A stretch of 21,217 nucleotides of DNA from NCBI GenBank assembly GCA_017608985.1, contig JAFCEV010000005.1, forward strand, positions 1 to 21,217, read 5' to 3'. A program made the position numbers and the translations under genes. Shown here one piece after another: positions 14,373 to 20,807 of the stretch (position 1 is the stretch's first letter; every line of letters starts with the position of its first letter). The notes under the pieces are model-generated. The model did no database searches and was not told where the DNA came from. It saw only the letters and a list, made by a program, of their open reading frames with translations. This stretch comes from Candidatus Pacearchaeota archaeon (lineage in GTDB: Archaea > Nanobdellota > Nanobdellia > Pacearchaeales > GW2011-AR1).

Positions 14373-14768
14373 ATGGAAATAAAGAAAAAAGAATTCACTT
14401 ACAGAGGAATGACAATAGAAGAATTAAAAAAATTAGATGTTAGAGAATTTGCAAAATATTTAAGAGCAAGAGAAAAAAGAACCGCTCTTAGGCAGTTCCA
14501 GGACATAGAAAAATTTATCAGCAGAGCAAAAGAAAAAATTTCTAGAGATAAAAAAATAAAAACGCATAAGAGAGATTTAATAGTTGTTCCTGAAATGATT
14601 GGTATGAAAATTCAGATTTACAACGGAAAGAGCTTTATTCCTGTGGAGATCACAGAAGATATGCTCGGGCATAAATTTGGTGAATTTGCTCCAACAAGAA
14701 CAAAAGTAAAGCACGGAAGTGCAGGGGTAGGAGCAACCCGGGGAACTAAACACAAGGCAAAGAAATAA
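14373..14768 (+). CDS. rps19: 30S ribosomal protein S19
   Basis: This 131-aa small-subunit head protein contacts the A-site finger and S13. The archaeal N-terminal extension (FTYRGMTIEELKKLDVREFA, residues 8-27) is present, followed by KTHKRDLIVVPEMIGMKIQI, YNGKSFIPVEITEDMLGHKF and GEFAPTRTKVKHGSAGVGAT. Length and motifs are normal. It begins 1 nt after L2. Confidence 0.97.
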   Translation: MEIKKKEFTYRGMTIEELKKLDVREFAKYLRAREKRTALRQFQDIEKFISRAKEKISRDKKIKTHKRDLIVVPEMIGMKIQIYNGKSFIPVEITEDMLGHKFGEFAPTRTKVKHGSAGVGATRGTKHKAKK

Positions 14769-14769
14769 A

Positions 14770-14802
14770 ATGGCAGATGACCAAAACCATATAGAAACAT
14801 GA
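14770..14802 (+). other. 10-codon micro-ORF between S19 and L22
   Basis: The ORF MADDQNHIET starts 1 nt after the S19 stop and its TGA overlaps the L22 ATG as ATGA. It exactly bridges the 30-nt gap. It may allow ribosomes to re-initiate at L22, or it may be chance; ten codons is too short to tell from sequence. Confidence 0.25.
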
Positions 14803-15395
14803 AAGAAGAAAAAAAGAAAATTGAGAAAATAGTTAAATCTAAAGAAGATGAAACTCCGAAAATTGAAGAAAAAAAATCTGAAAAGAATAAAACAGAAAAT
14901 ACAAAAGAGAAGAAAAAAGAAGTTAAAGAAGAAACCAAAAAAGAACCTATAACAAAAACTCCGAAAATAAAGAAAACAGAAGCTTTTGCAAGAGGTGTTA
15001 ATATTCCTGTATCTACTAAACAGGCAGTCGCAGTCTGTAGATTCATCAAAAATAAAAAAATCGGGGATGCTATAAGAGATTTGGAACAAGTAAAGACAGG
15101 AAGAAAAGCAGTCCCTATGAAAGGAGAAATTCCACATAGAAAAGGGATGATGATGTCTGGAAGATTTCCAAAAAAAGCAACAGAACATTTTATAATTTTA
15201 TTGAAAAGTCTGGCTGCAAATGCAAATGTCAATGAACTAGAAGAACCAATAATTACAGAGGCAATAGCAAATTTTGCTTCAAGACCTTATGGGCGATTTG
15301 GAAGAACACAAAAAAAAAGAACCCATATAAAAATAATTGCAAAAAATAAAATTAAAAAGGAAATTAACAAAATAAAATGGAAGAAAAAAATGTAG
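14799..15395 (+). CDS. rpl22: 50S ribosomal protein L22 with long charged N-terminal extension
   Basis: This 198-aa protein lines the exit tunnel with its beta-hairpin loop. Residues 1-60 are almost entirely Lys, Glu, Thr and Ser, with no hydrophobic core; they are probably disordered and absent from typical archaeal L22 (about 150 aa). The family domain begins near residue 61 with EAFARGVNIPVSTKQAVAVC. GRKAVPMKGEIPHRKGMM and SGRFPKKATEHFIILLKSL follow. GRFGRTQKKRTHIKIIAK forms the tip loop and returning strand. No shorter start is needed, since the ATG has an ATGA junction with the preceding micro-ORF. Its end overlaps the S3 start by 19 nt. Confidence 0.95.
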   Translation: MKEEKKKIEKIVKSKEDETPKIEEKKSEKNKTENTKEKKKEVKEETKKEPITKTPKIKKTEAFARGVNIPVSTKQAVAVCRFIKNKKIGDAIRDLEQVKTGRKAVPMKGEIPHRKGMMMSGRFPKKATEHFIILLKSLAANANVNELEEPIITEAIANFASRPYGRFGRTQKKRTHIKIIAKNKIKKEINKIKWKKKM

Positions 15396-16054
15396 TTAAG
15401 TTTAAGAAAGAAGAATTTTCAATTAGAGAATATATAAAAAATTCCCTCGGAAAAGGAAAAATAAGCAGGGTAAAAATAGAATATACTCCGATAGGAGAAA
15501 AAATAATCATATCTACTAGCAAGCCTGGTTTAATAATTGGCAGAGGAGGTGAGAAAATAACTGAATTAACAGAAATACTAAAAACAAAATTCAAACTTGA
15601 GAATCCCCACATTGAAATAGATGAGATAAAACAACCTGAATTTGATGCCCAAATAAATGCAGATGAAATTGCTCTTTCACTTGAAAGATTTGGCCCACTA
15701 AAATTTAAAGTCATTGCATATAGAACTTTACAGAGAATAATTGATGCGGGAGCATTCGGAGTTGAAATAAGACTCAGTGGGAAACTTCCCGGAGCAAGAG
15801 CAAAATCATGGAGATTTGCTCAAGGATATCTAAAAAAGACAGGTGACAGCGCAAAGGTGGTTGATAGAGCACAAGCTATAGCACATACAAAACCAGGAAC
15901 AATAGGTGTAAAAGTAAGTATTCTGTCCCCTTATGCAGTTCTAAAAGATAGAGTGATAATCGACGAAAAACTACTTAAAAAATTAAAAGAAAATGTAGAA
16001 GAATTCAAAAAAGAAAAATCAAAAAAGAAAACACCTTCCAAAAATAAAAAATGA
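15377..16054 (+). CDS. rps3: 30S ribosomal protein S3
   Basis: This 225-aa protein sits at the mRNA entry of the small subunit. The N-terminal type II KH domain contains the GxxG loop in GLIIGRGGEKI (51-61, GRGG at 55-58). The C-terminal S3 domain has GVEIRLSGKLPGARAKSWRF (128-147) and the KPGTIGVKVSIL ending strand near 174-185. The tail is Lys-rich, as in many archaea. The start overlaps L22 by 19 nt and the end overlaps L29 by 4 nt. Confidence 0.97.
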   Translation: MEEKNVVKFKKEEFSIREYIKNSLGKGKISRVKIEYTPIGEKIIISTSKPGLIIGRGGEKITELTEILKTKFKLENPHIEIDEIKQPEFDAQINADEIALSLERFGPLKFKVIAYRTLQRIIDAGAFGVEIRLSGKLPGARAKSWRFAQGYLKKTGDSAKVVDRAQAIAHTKPGTIGVKVSILSPYAVLKDRVIIDEKLLKKLKENVEEFKKEKSKKKTPSKNKK

Positions 16055-16215
16055 AATTCAAAGAACTTAAAAGGATGAATAAAGAAGACAGAGAAAAAAA
16101 GATGAAAGAATTAAAAATGGAATTGATAAAAGCAAGAACAGCATCTAAAGCAGGTGGTTCAAAAATCAAAGAAATTAAAAAGATGATTGCAAGAATAAAC
16201 ACACTCAATAAATAA
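16051..16215 (+). CDS. rpl29: 50S ribosomal protein L29
   Basis: This 54-aa helical protein neighbours L23 at the tunnel exit. It starts MKFKELKRMNKEDREKKMKE and reads on as LKMELIKARTASKAGGSKIK and EIKKMIARINTL. The last two blocks match the family's second helix and the C-terminal 'I-K-x-x-I-A-R-I-x-T' pattern. It overlaps the S3 stop by 4 nt (ATGA) and ends 2 nt before aIF1. Its position and length are exactly as expected for archaeal L29. Confidence 0.94.
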   Translation: MKFKELKRMNKEDREKKMKELKMELIKARTASKAGGSKIKEIKKMIARINTLNK

Positions 16216-16217
16216 CA

Positions 16218-16517
16218 ATGGAAATATGCCCAAAATGTGGTTTGCCAAAACAGGCATGTATTTGTGAACAGATAGTCAAAAGTTCACAAAGAATAAAGGT
16301 AATTACAGACAAGAAGAGATATGGAAAAATAGTTACTGTGATAACCGGGCTTGAAAGCGGAATGGATCTGAAAAAGATTACAAAAGCTTTGAAAAATGAA
16401 CTTGCCTGCGGAGGAACTTACAGGGAGAATAAGATTGAACTTCAAGGAGACCACAGAAAAAAAATCAAACCTATGCTGATAAAGATGGGTTTTGACAGAG
16501 ACTCCATAGAAGAATAA
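16218..16517 (+). CDS. sui1: Translation initiation factor aIF1 (SUI1)
   Basis: This 99-aa SUI1-family factor checks start-codon pairing on the 30S subunit. An N-terminal CPKC...CIC cluster (Cys4, 7, 14, 16) can form a small zinc site, common in archaeal aIF1. The SUI1 core follows with KIVTVITGLESGMDLKKITK (37-56), KNELACGGTYRENKIELQG (59-77) and DHRKKIKPMLIKMGF. It sits in the ribosomal operon between L29 and S17. The rnp1 gene (RNase P subunit Rpp29) often found just after aIF1 in archaea is not there. Confidence 0.96.
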   Translation: MEICPKCGLPKQACICEQIVKSSQRIKVITDKKRYGKIVTVITGLESGMDLKKITKALKNELACGGTYRENKIELQGDHRKKIKPMLIKMGFDRDSIEE

Positions 16518-16526
16518 CCACAAAAA

Positions 16527-16889
16527 ATGAAAAATAAAAAAGATAAACCAAAAGAAAGAGCAAAAGCAGAAATAGTGGTAGCTGAATGTAATGACAAAAA
16601 TTGTCCTTTTCACGGAAAACTAAAGACAAGAGGAAGAATCTTCGAAGGAAAAGTTATAAAAAAATTTCATAAAAGAGTTACGATTGAACTTGAAAAAATG
16701 AAATATATAAAAAAATACGAAAGATATGCCAAATCAAAAACTAAAATCCATGCAAGACTTCCTAATTGTATGAAAGAAAAGATTAACATAGGTGATTTAA
16801 TACAAGTACAAGAATGCTGTCCTCTAAGTAAGATTACTCATTTTATTGTTATTAAAAAAATAAAAGATGCAGGAGAGAAAAAACAATGA
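16527..16889 (+). CDS. rps17: 30S ribosomal protein S17
   Basis: This 120-aa OB-fold protein binds 16S rRNA. The archaeal CNDKNCPFHGKLKTRGRIF (21-39) contains a CxxxxCPxH arrangement, followed by GKVIKKFHKRVTIELEKMKY and GDLIQVQECCPLSKITHFIV. These are diagnostic of archaeal S17. It starts 9 nt after aIF1. Its stop overlaps the start of a micro-ORF (ATGA) that bridges to L14. Confidence 0.96.
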   Translation: MKNKKDKPKERAKAEIVVAECNDKNCPFHGKLKTRGRIFEGKVIKKFHKRVTIELEKMKYIKKYERYAKSKTKIHARLPNCMKEKINIGDLIQVQECCPLSKITHFIVIKKIKDAGEKKQ

Positions 16890-16936
16890 AAATCAAAATT
16901 TCTAAACAATTAAATTTTAGAAAAATGCAAATATGA
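16886..16936 (+). other. 16-codon micro-ORF bridging S17 and L14
   Basis: The ORF starts with an ATGA overlap on the S17 stop and ends with an ATGA overlap on the L14 start, filling the 43-nt gap exactly. The peptide begins MKIKISKQLN, similar to the L23-L2 micro-ORF. An 8-bp inverted repeat TTTCTAAA/TTTAGAAA (16899-16906 and 16916-16923) lies inside it. It could be a translated coupling peptide, a leader or a decayed gene start. Confidence 0.4.
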
Positions 16937-17334
16937 AAGCAATAAGTGCAAAAGTAACACCAGGATTAAATCTTGGTTCAACTGTAATTGCCTCAGACAA
17001 CAGTGGGGCAAAAATTGTAAAAATAGTTTCTGTAAAAAAGAGCAAGGCTAAAAAAGGTAAGCAAATTAATGCTAAAATCGCTGACTGGGTAAAAGTTAGC
17101 GTCAAAAGAGGTATTCCCGACATGAAGGGAAAAGTTTTTGATGCTGTTGTAATAAGACAGAAAAAATCTTACAGAAGATTGACAGGAGAAAGAATTGCAT
17201 TTGAAGATAATGCAATTGCTATTTTAAAGGATGAAAAAGGTAATCCAAAAGGAACTCAGATTAAAGGACCAGTTGCAAGGGAGGTTTTAGAGCGATGGCC
17301 ACAAGTTGCCAAGATTGCTCAGTTTGTATATTAA
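16933..17334 (+). CDS. rpl14: 50S ribosomal protein L14
   Basis: This 133-aa protein lies at the subunit interface near the GTPase region. It has the typical archaeal start VTPGLNLGSTVIASDNSGAK, VIRQKKSYRRLTGERIAFED (73-92) and AREVLERWPQVAKIAQFVY at the end. The start overlaps the micro-ORF's stop by 4 nt. L24 begins 1 nt after its stop. Confidence 0.97.
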   Translation: MKAISAKVTPGLNLGSTVIASDNSGAKIVKIVSVKKSKAKKGKQINAKIADWVKVSVKRGIPDMKGKVFDAVVIRQKKSYRRLTGERIAFEDNAIAILKDEKGNPKGTQIKGPVAREVLERWPQVAKIAQFVY

Positions 17335-17335
17335 G

Positions 17336-17758
17336 ATGAAACAACAATTTTCAACTAAATGGAAAGCAAGTAAACAGCCTCGAAAACAGAGGAAATATAT
17401 AGCTAACGCTCCATTACATTTGAAAAAGAAATTTATCAGTGTTAATCTGTCAAAAGAATTAAGGAAAAAATATGGGAAAAGAAATATTTCTGCAAGAAAA
17501 GGTGATGTTGTAAAAATCAAAAGAGGTAAATTCAAGGGAAAACAAGGAAAGATACTTGAAGTGAAATTAAAGGTACAGAAAATAATAGTAGAGGGAATTC
17601 AAGTAAAGAAATTAGATGGTTCAAAAGTTAATGTGGCTTTGAGACCTTCAAATCTTCAAATTATTGAATTAAATTTAGAAGATAAAAAAAGATTAAAGAA
17701 TAAAAAAACTAAATTGAAGGAGGAAGAAAATGCACCTAAAAAGACAAAAAGCACCTAA
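17336..17758 (+). CDS. rpl24: 50S ribosomal protein L24
   Basis: This 140-aa protein initiates large-subunit assembly. The archaeal N-terminus QQFSTKWKASKQPRKQRKY is followed by APLHLKKKFISVNLSKELRK. A KOW motif is in RKGDVVKIKRGKFKGKQGKI (54-73), and RPSNLQIIEL closes the core before a Lys-rich tail. I chose the ATG at 17336 rather than the upstream TTG at 17306, since the conserved region begins there and it is 1 nt after L14. The last 29 nt overlap S4e. Confidence 0.95.
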   Translation: MKQQFSTKWKASKQPRKQRKYIANAPLHLKKKFISVNLSKELRKKYGKRNISARKGDVVKIKRGKFKGKQGKILEVKLKVQKIIVEGIQVKKLDGSKVNVALRPSNLQIIELNLEDKKRLKNKKTKLKEEENAPKKTKST

Positions 17759-18374
17759 AAATTGGCCAATAAAAAGGAAGGGAACAGCATATGTAATCAG
17801 ACCAGAATCCAATTTAAAGAAAGGAATTCCTTTATTGGTAATCCTAAGAGATATTTTGAAAATTGCTCAGAACAGAAAAGAAGTGAAAAAAGCATTGTAT
17901 GAAAAGAATATTTTAGTAAATGGAAGATATCCAAAAAAAGAAAAAGCTGTAGTATTATTGTTAGACACCCTCACTATTATTCCTTCAAATAAAAATTATA
18001 GATTAACTTTATCAGAAAAAGGCAAATTTGATTTAGAGGAAATAAAAAAAGAAGTAAATTATAAAATCGCGAAAATCACAAATAAAAAAATTCTTAAGGG
18101 CAAAAAAGTGCAATTTAATCTAAGTGATGGCAGAAATTTTTTATCCAATATGAATTGCAGAATCAATGACTCTGTTCTAATAAATTTGAAGGAAAAGAAA
18201 ATAGAAAAATGTCTTCCTCTGGAAGAAAAAAGTAATGTTTTGGTTTTTGCAGGAAAACATTCAGGTGCAAGAGGAATTATAAAAAAATTAGATCTAAAGA
18301 ACAAAATTGCAGAAATAAAAACAGGAAAAAAAGAAATTAATGTTTTAATTAAACAATTTATGGTAATACAATGA
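17730..18374 (+). CDS. rps4e: 30S ribosomal protein S4e
   Basis: This 214-aa archaeal/eukaryotic small-subunit protein starts MHLKRQKAPKNWPIKRKGTA, the family N-terminus. The S4-like RNA-binding domain lies at about 38-85 (LRDILKIAQNRKEVKKALYE). A KOW-type segment follows at 168-188 (with FAGKHSGARGIIKK). The start is confirmed by a Shine-Dalgarno AAGGAGG (17717-17723), 6 nt before the ATG. It overlaps L24 by 29 nt in another frame and L5 by 4 nt. It is somewhat shorter than typical archaeal S4e. Confidence 0.95.
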   Translation: MHLKRQKAPKNWPIKRKGTAYVIRPESNLKKGIPLLVILRDILKIAQNRKEVKKALYEKNILVNGRYPKKEKAVVLLLDTLTIIPSNKNYRLTLSEKGKFDLEEIKKEVNYKIAKITNKKILKGKKVQFNLSDGRNFLSNMNCRINDSVLINLKEKKIEKCLPLEEKSNVLVFAGKHSGARGIIKKLDLKNKIAEIKTGKKEINVLIKQFMVIQ

Positions 18375-18865
18375 ACCCTATGAAAAAAATAAAAATTGAG
18401 AAAGTAATTCTGAGTGTAGGTGGAAGTGGAGAAGAATTAGAGAAAGGAATTCAGTTATTAGAAATGCTCACAAACAAAAAAGCAGCTAAAACAATCTCTA
18501 GAAAAAGAATACCTTCCCTTGGAGTCAGACCAAAATTAGAAGTAGGTGCATTAGTAACACTCAGAAAAAATTTTAATGAACTGCTGAGAAAATTGTTTGC
18601 CACCATAAATAATCAATTAAGAAAAAAACAAATAAGTGATAATAATTTTTCTTTTGGAATAAAAGAATATATAGAAATTCCAGGAGTAGAATATAGGAGA
18701 GATATAGGAATAAGAGGCTTTGATGTTACAATTGTATTCAAAAGAAGCGGAAGAAGAGTCATATTAAAAAAAATAAAAAGAGGAAAAATTCCAAAGAGGC
18801 AGAAAATCACTAAAGAAGAAATAATTAAATTCATGGAAGAAAACTTCCAAATAAAGTTTGAATAA
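18371..18865 (+). CDS. rpl5: 50S ribosomal protein L5
   Basis: This 164-aa protein contacts 5S rRNA and the P-site tRNA. The N-terminal IEKVILSVGGSGEELEKGIQ and the KKAAKTISRKRIPSLGVRPK stretch match archaeal L5. EIPGVEYRRDIGIRGFDVTI (102-121) is the family signature strand-loop. RQKITKEEIIKFMEENFQIK closes the protein. Its start overlaps S4e by 4 nt; either M1 or the close M4 may be used. Confidence 0.96.
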   Translation: MNPMKKIKIEKVILSVGGSGEELEKGIQLLEMLTNKKAAKTISRKRIPSLGVRPKLEVGALVTLRKNFNELLRKLFATINNQLRKKQISDNNFSFGIKEYIEIPGVEYRRDIGIRGFDVTIVFKRSGRRVILKKIKRGKIPKRQKITKEEIIKFMEENFQIKFE

Positions 18866-18866
18866 A

Positions 18867-19097
18867 ATGACATCGAGTGATTGGAGGAAAATATTGAAAC
18901 AATTAAAAAATAAACCAGAAATTATGAAGAAATTTTTAAAACATTGTAAGCCAAAAGAAAGAAAAATAGGGATAGCTACTAAAAAATGCGAGAGGTGCGG
19001 AAGATATGGAGCCCATATAAAATCATATGGATTAAATTTATGCCGACATTGCTTTCGGGAGATTGCAGAAGAAATCGGCTTCAGAAAATATAGTTAA
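18867..19097 (+). CDS. rps14: 30S ribosomal protein S14 (zinc-ribbon type)
   Basis: The ATG at 18867 gives a 76-aa protein. Residues 35-76 are the conserved archaeal S14 core with CERCGRYGAHIKSYGLNLC and CRHC, four cysteines binding zinc, and the end REIAEEIGFRKYS. About 25 extra N-terminal residues (SSDWRKILKQLKNKPEIMKK) precede it, longer than most archaeal S14 proteins of about 50-57 aa. The TTG at 18858, three codons upstream, would overlap L5 and is less likely. Confidence 0.93.
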   Translation: MTSSDWRKILKQLKNKPEIMKKFLKHCKPKERKIGIATKKCERCGRYGAHIKSYGLNLCRHCFREIAEEIGFRKYS

Positions 19098-19098
19098 A

Positions 19099-19479
19099 AT
19101 GTCACAAGATGTTGTTGCTGATGGATTGAACATGATAAAAAATGCAAAGAAATCAGGAAGAGATAGTTTGAAAATAAAAAGAATCTCAAATTTATTGATA
19201 GAAATTTTGAAAATAATGAAGCAGAAAGGAGCAATAAAAAGATACAGAATAGACAGCAAAGAAAAAGTTCTGGAAGTATTTATAGGAAACCTGTTTGAAT
19301 GCAAAGCAATAAAACCGAGATTCAGCGTTAACAAAGAACAAATAGAAAAATATAGAAGAAGATACCTTCCTGCGAAAAATATCGGTACAATAATAATTTC
19401 CACAAATAAAGGAGTCCTCACTCATGAAGAGGCTCAAGAAGAACAAATAGGAGGAAGCTTAATTGCTTATTTTTATTAA
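19099..19479 (+). CDS. rps8: 30S ribosomal protein S8
   Basis: This 126-aa protein binds the central domain of 16S rRNA. MSQDVVADGLNMIKNAKKSG is the archaeal N-terminus, followed by KGAIKRYRIDSKEKVLEVFI and the end THEEAQEEQIGGSLIAYFY. The start at ATG 19099 is 1 nt after S14 and begins the conserved domain; an extended frame from upstream is not needed. Confidence 0.96.
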   Translation: MSQDVVADGLNMIKNAKKSGRDSLKIKRISNLLIEILKIMKQKGAIKRYRIDSKEKVLEVFIGNLFECKAIKPRFSVNKEQIEKYRRRYLPAKNIGTIIISTNKGVLTHEEAQEEQIGGSLIAYFY

Positions 19480-19480
19480 A

Positions 19481-20023
19481 ATGAAAAAAGAAATTTTGCG
19501 GGAAATTGAAATTCCAAAAGAAGTAGAAGCAAAGATAGAAGGAAATACCTTAATCGTGAAAGGACAGAAAGGAGAAAATAGCAGAGAGTTCAAAATAGGA
19601 AAACTTATCTTTGAAAAAAAAGAGAATAAAATTATTCTTGGATGCAAAAAAGCTACGAAAAAAGAGAAAAAAAGAATAAATACGTTTACTTCACATATAA
19701 AAAATCTTATAAAAGGTGTGCAAGAAAATTTTGAATATAAATTAAAAATATGCTTTAGTCATTTTCCAATCAATGTTGAAATTAAGGAAGGAGAAGCTGC
19801 AATTAAAAATTTTTTGGGGGAAAAAATTCCCAGAATAGTTAAAATACCTGATAATGTAGAGGTAAAAATTGACAAAGATATTATAACAATCAGTTCTCTT
19901 GATAAGGAAATCGCAGGACAGGCAGCTGCAAACTTTGAAAAATCAACTAAAATTAAAAGCAGAGACAAAAGAATCTTTCAAGACGGGATATTCATAATAA
20001 ATAAAGCTGGAAGGAAAATATAA
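19481..20023 (+). CDS. rpl6: 50S ribosomal protein L6
   Basis: This 180-aa protein near the sarcin-ricin loop has two tandem domains. EIEIPKEVEAKIEGNTLIVK starts the first domain. FTSHIKNLIKGVQENFEYKL (about 68-87) ends it and KICFSHFPINVEIKEGEAAI opens the second. QAAANFEKSTKIKSRDKRIF (about 147-166) and QDGIFIINKAG close it. I chose ATG 19481 (MKKEILREIEIPK) over the earlier in-frame start because it lies 1 nt after S8 and fits the family N-terminus. Its stop overlaps L32e by 1 nt (TAATG). Confidence 0.96.
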   Translation: MKKEILREIEIPKEVEAKIEGNTLIVKGQKGENSREFKIGKLIFEKKENKIILGCKKATKKEKKRINTFTSHIKNLIKGVQENFEYKLKICFSHFPINVEIKEGEAAIKNFLGEKIPRIVKIPDNVEVKIDKDIITISSLDKEIAGQAAANFEKSTKIKSRDKRIFQDGIFIINKAGRKI

Positions 20024-20403
20024 TGAGGTTTAAAAGAAGAACATCGGAGAGATACTCTAAATTAGGGAAAAGAAGAAAGAAAAAACTAAAATGGAGAAGA
20101 CCTATTGGAAGAGACAATAAAATGAGAGAAAAAAGGAAAGGATACCCTGTAAGAGTAAGCATTGGATATAAAAAAGAAAAAGTGAAAAAAATAATTGTAA
20201 TAAATAATCCAAAAGAACTTGAAAAAATTGATAAAAAAGCTGTAATTATAGTTGGCAATGTTGGAAAGAAGAAAAAAATAGAAATAGCAAAAAAAGCAAA
20301 AGAACTGAAAATTAATTTATCTAATTTAAATATAAAAAAATTTCTTGAAGAGAATAAGGAAAAGAAATCCGAAGAGAAAAAACTTAAGGAGAAAAAGAAA
20401 TGA
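20023..20403 (+). CDS. rpl32e: 50S ribosomal protein L32e
   Basis: This 126-aa archaeal/eukaryotic large-subunit protein starts with FKRRTSERYSKLGKRRKKKL and has WRRPIGRDNKMREKRKGYP (24-42), the family signature. VIVGNVGKKKKIEIAKKAKE follows and the tail is Lys/Glu-rich. It joins L6 by TAATG and L19e by a 4-nt overlap. Confidence 0.95.
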   Translation: MRFKRRTSERYSKLGKRRKKKLKWRRPIGRDNKMREKRKGYPVRVSIGYKKEKVKKIIVINNPKELEKIDKKAVIIVGNVGKKKKIEIAKKAKELKINLSNLNIKKFLEENKEKKSEEKKLKEKKK

Positions 20404-20807
20404 AATTGGACAAAAAAAAAGAAATGGCTGCAAGAACATTGAAAGTTGGAAAAGACAGGATAATTTTTCTTAAATCAGGGCTGGAAGAAGTAAAAGAAGC
20501 TATAACAAAACAGGACATAAGAGAACTATATAAAGATGGAATGATAATCATCAAAAATATCAAGGGGAAAAGGAAAAAAGGAAAAAAGAAGAGAAGGAGA
20601 AATGTTGGAAAGATAAAAAAGAAGGTAGAAAAAAGAAAAAGGAGATACGTTCTTCTCACCCGAAAATTAAGAAATCTTGTTTCTGAAATGAAAAAACAGA
20701 GGAAATTATCAAAAGAAAATGTTAAAGATATTAGAAAGAAAATAAGAAATAGGGAATTCAAAAGCAGGGCGCATTTGAAAGAATATATAGGAGGACTAGA
20801 AAAATGA
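20400..20807 (+). CDS. rpl19e: 50S ribosomal protein L19e
   Basis: This 135-aa, very basic, helical large-subunit protein begins MKLDKKKEMAARTLKVGKDR (family L-x-x-Q/K-K-R-x-A-A-x-x-L-x-V-G). IRELYKDGMIIIKNIKGKRK and the ARG-type KKGKKKRRRNVGKIKKKVEK block follow, and REFKSRAHLKEYIGGLEK ends it. It overlaps the neighbouring genes by 4 nt on both sides. Confidence 0.95.
   Translation: MKLDKKKEMAARTLKVGKDRIIFLKSGLEEVKEAITKQDIRELYKDGMIIIKNIKGKRKKGKKKRRRNVGKIKKKVEKRKRRYVLLTRKLRNLVSEMKKQRKLSKENVKDIRKKIRNREFKSRAHLKEYIGGLEK

Noticed and set aside
14577..15232. Two long minus-strand ORFs of about 203 codons opposite S19/L22
   Set aside because: They arise because Lys/Glu-rich coding strands read as Phe/Ser/Leu on the other strand. 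L22 and S19 explain the region.
17732..17761. Repeated GCACCTAAAAA 19 nt apart
   Set aside because: The S4e N-terminus is invariant and explains this sequence; it is coincidence.
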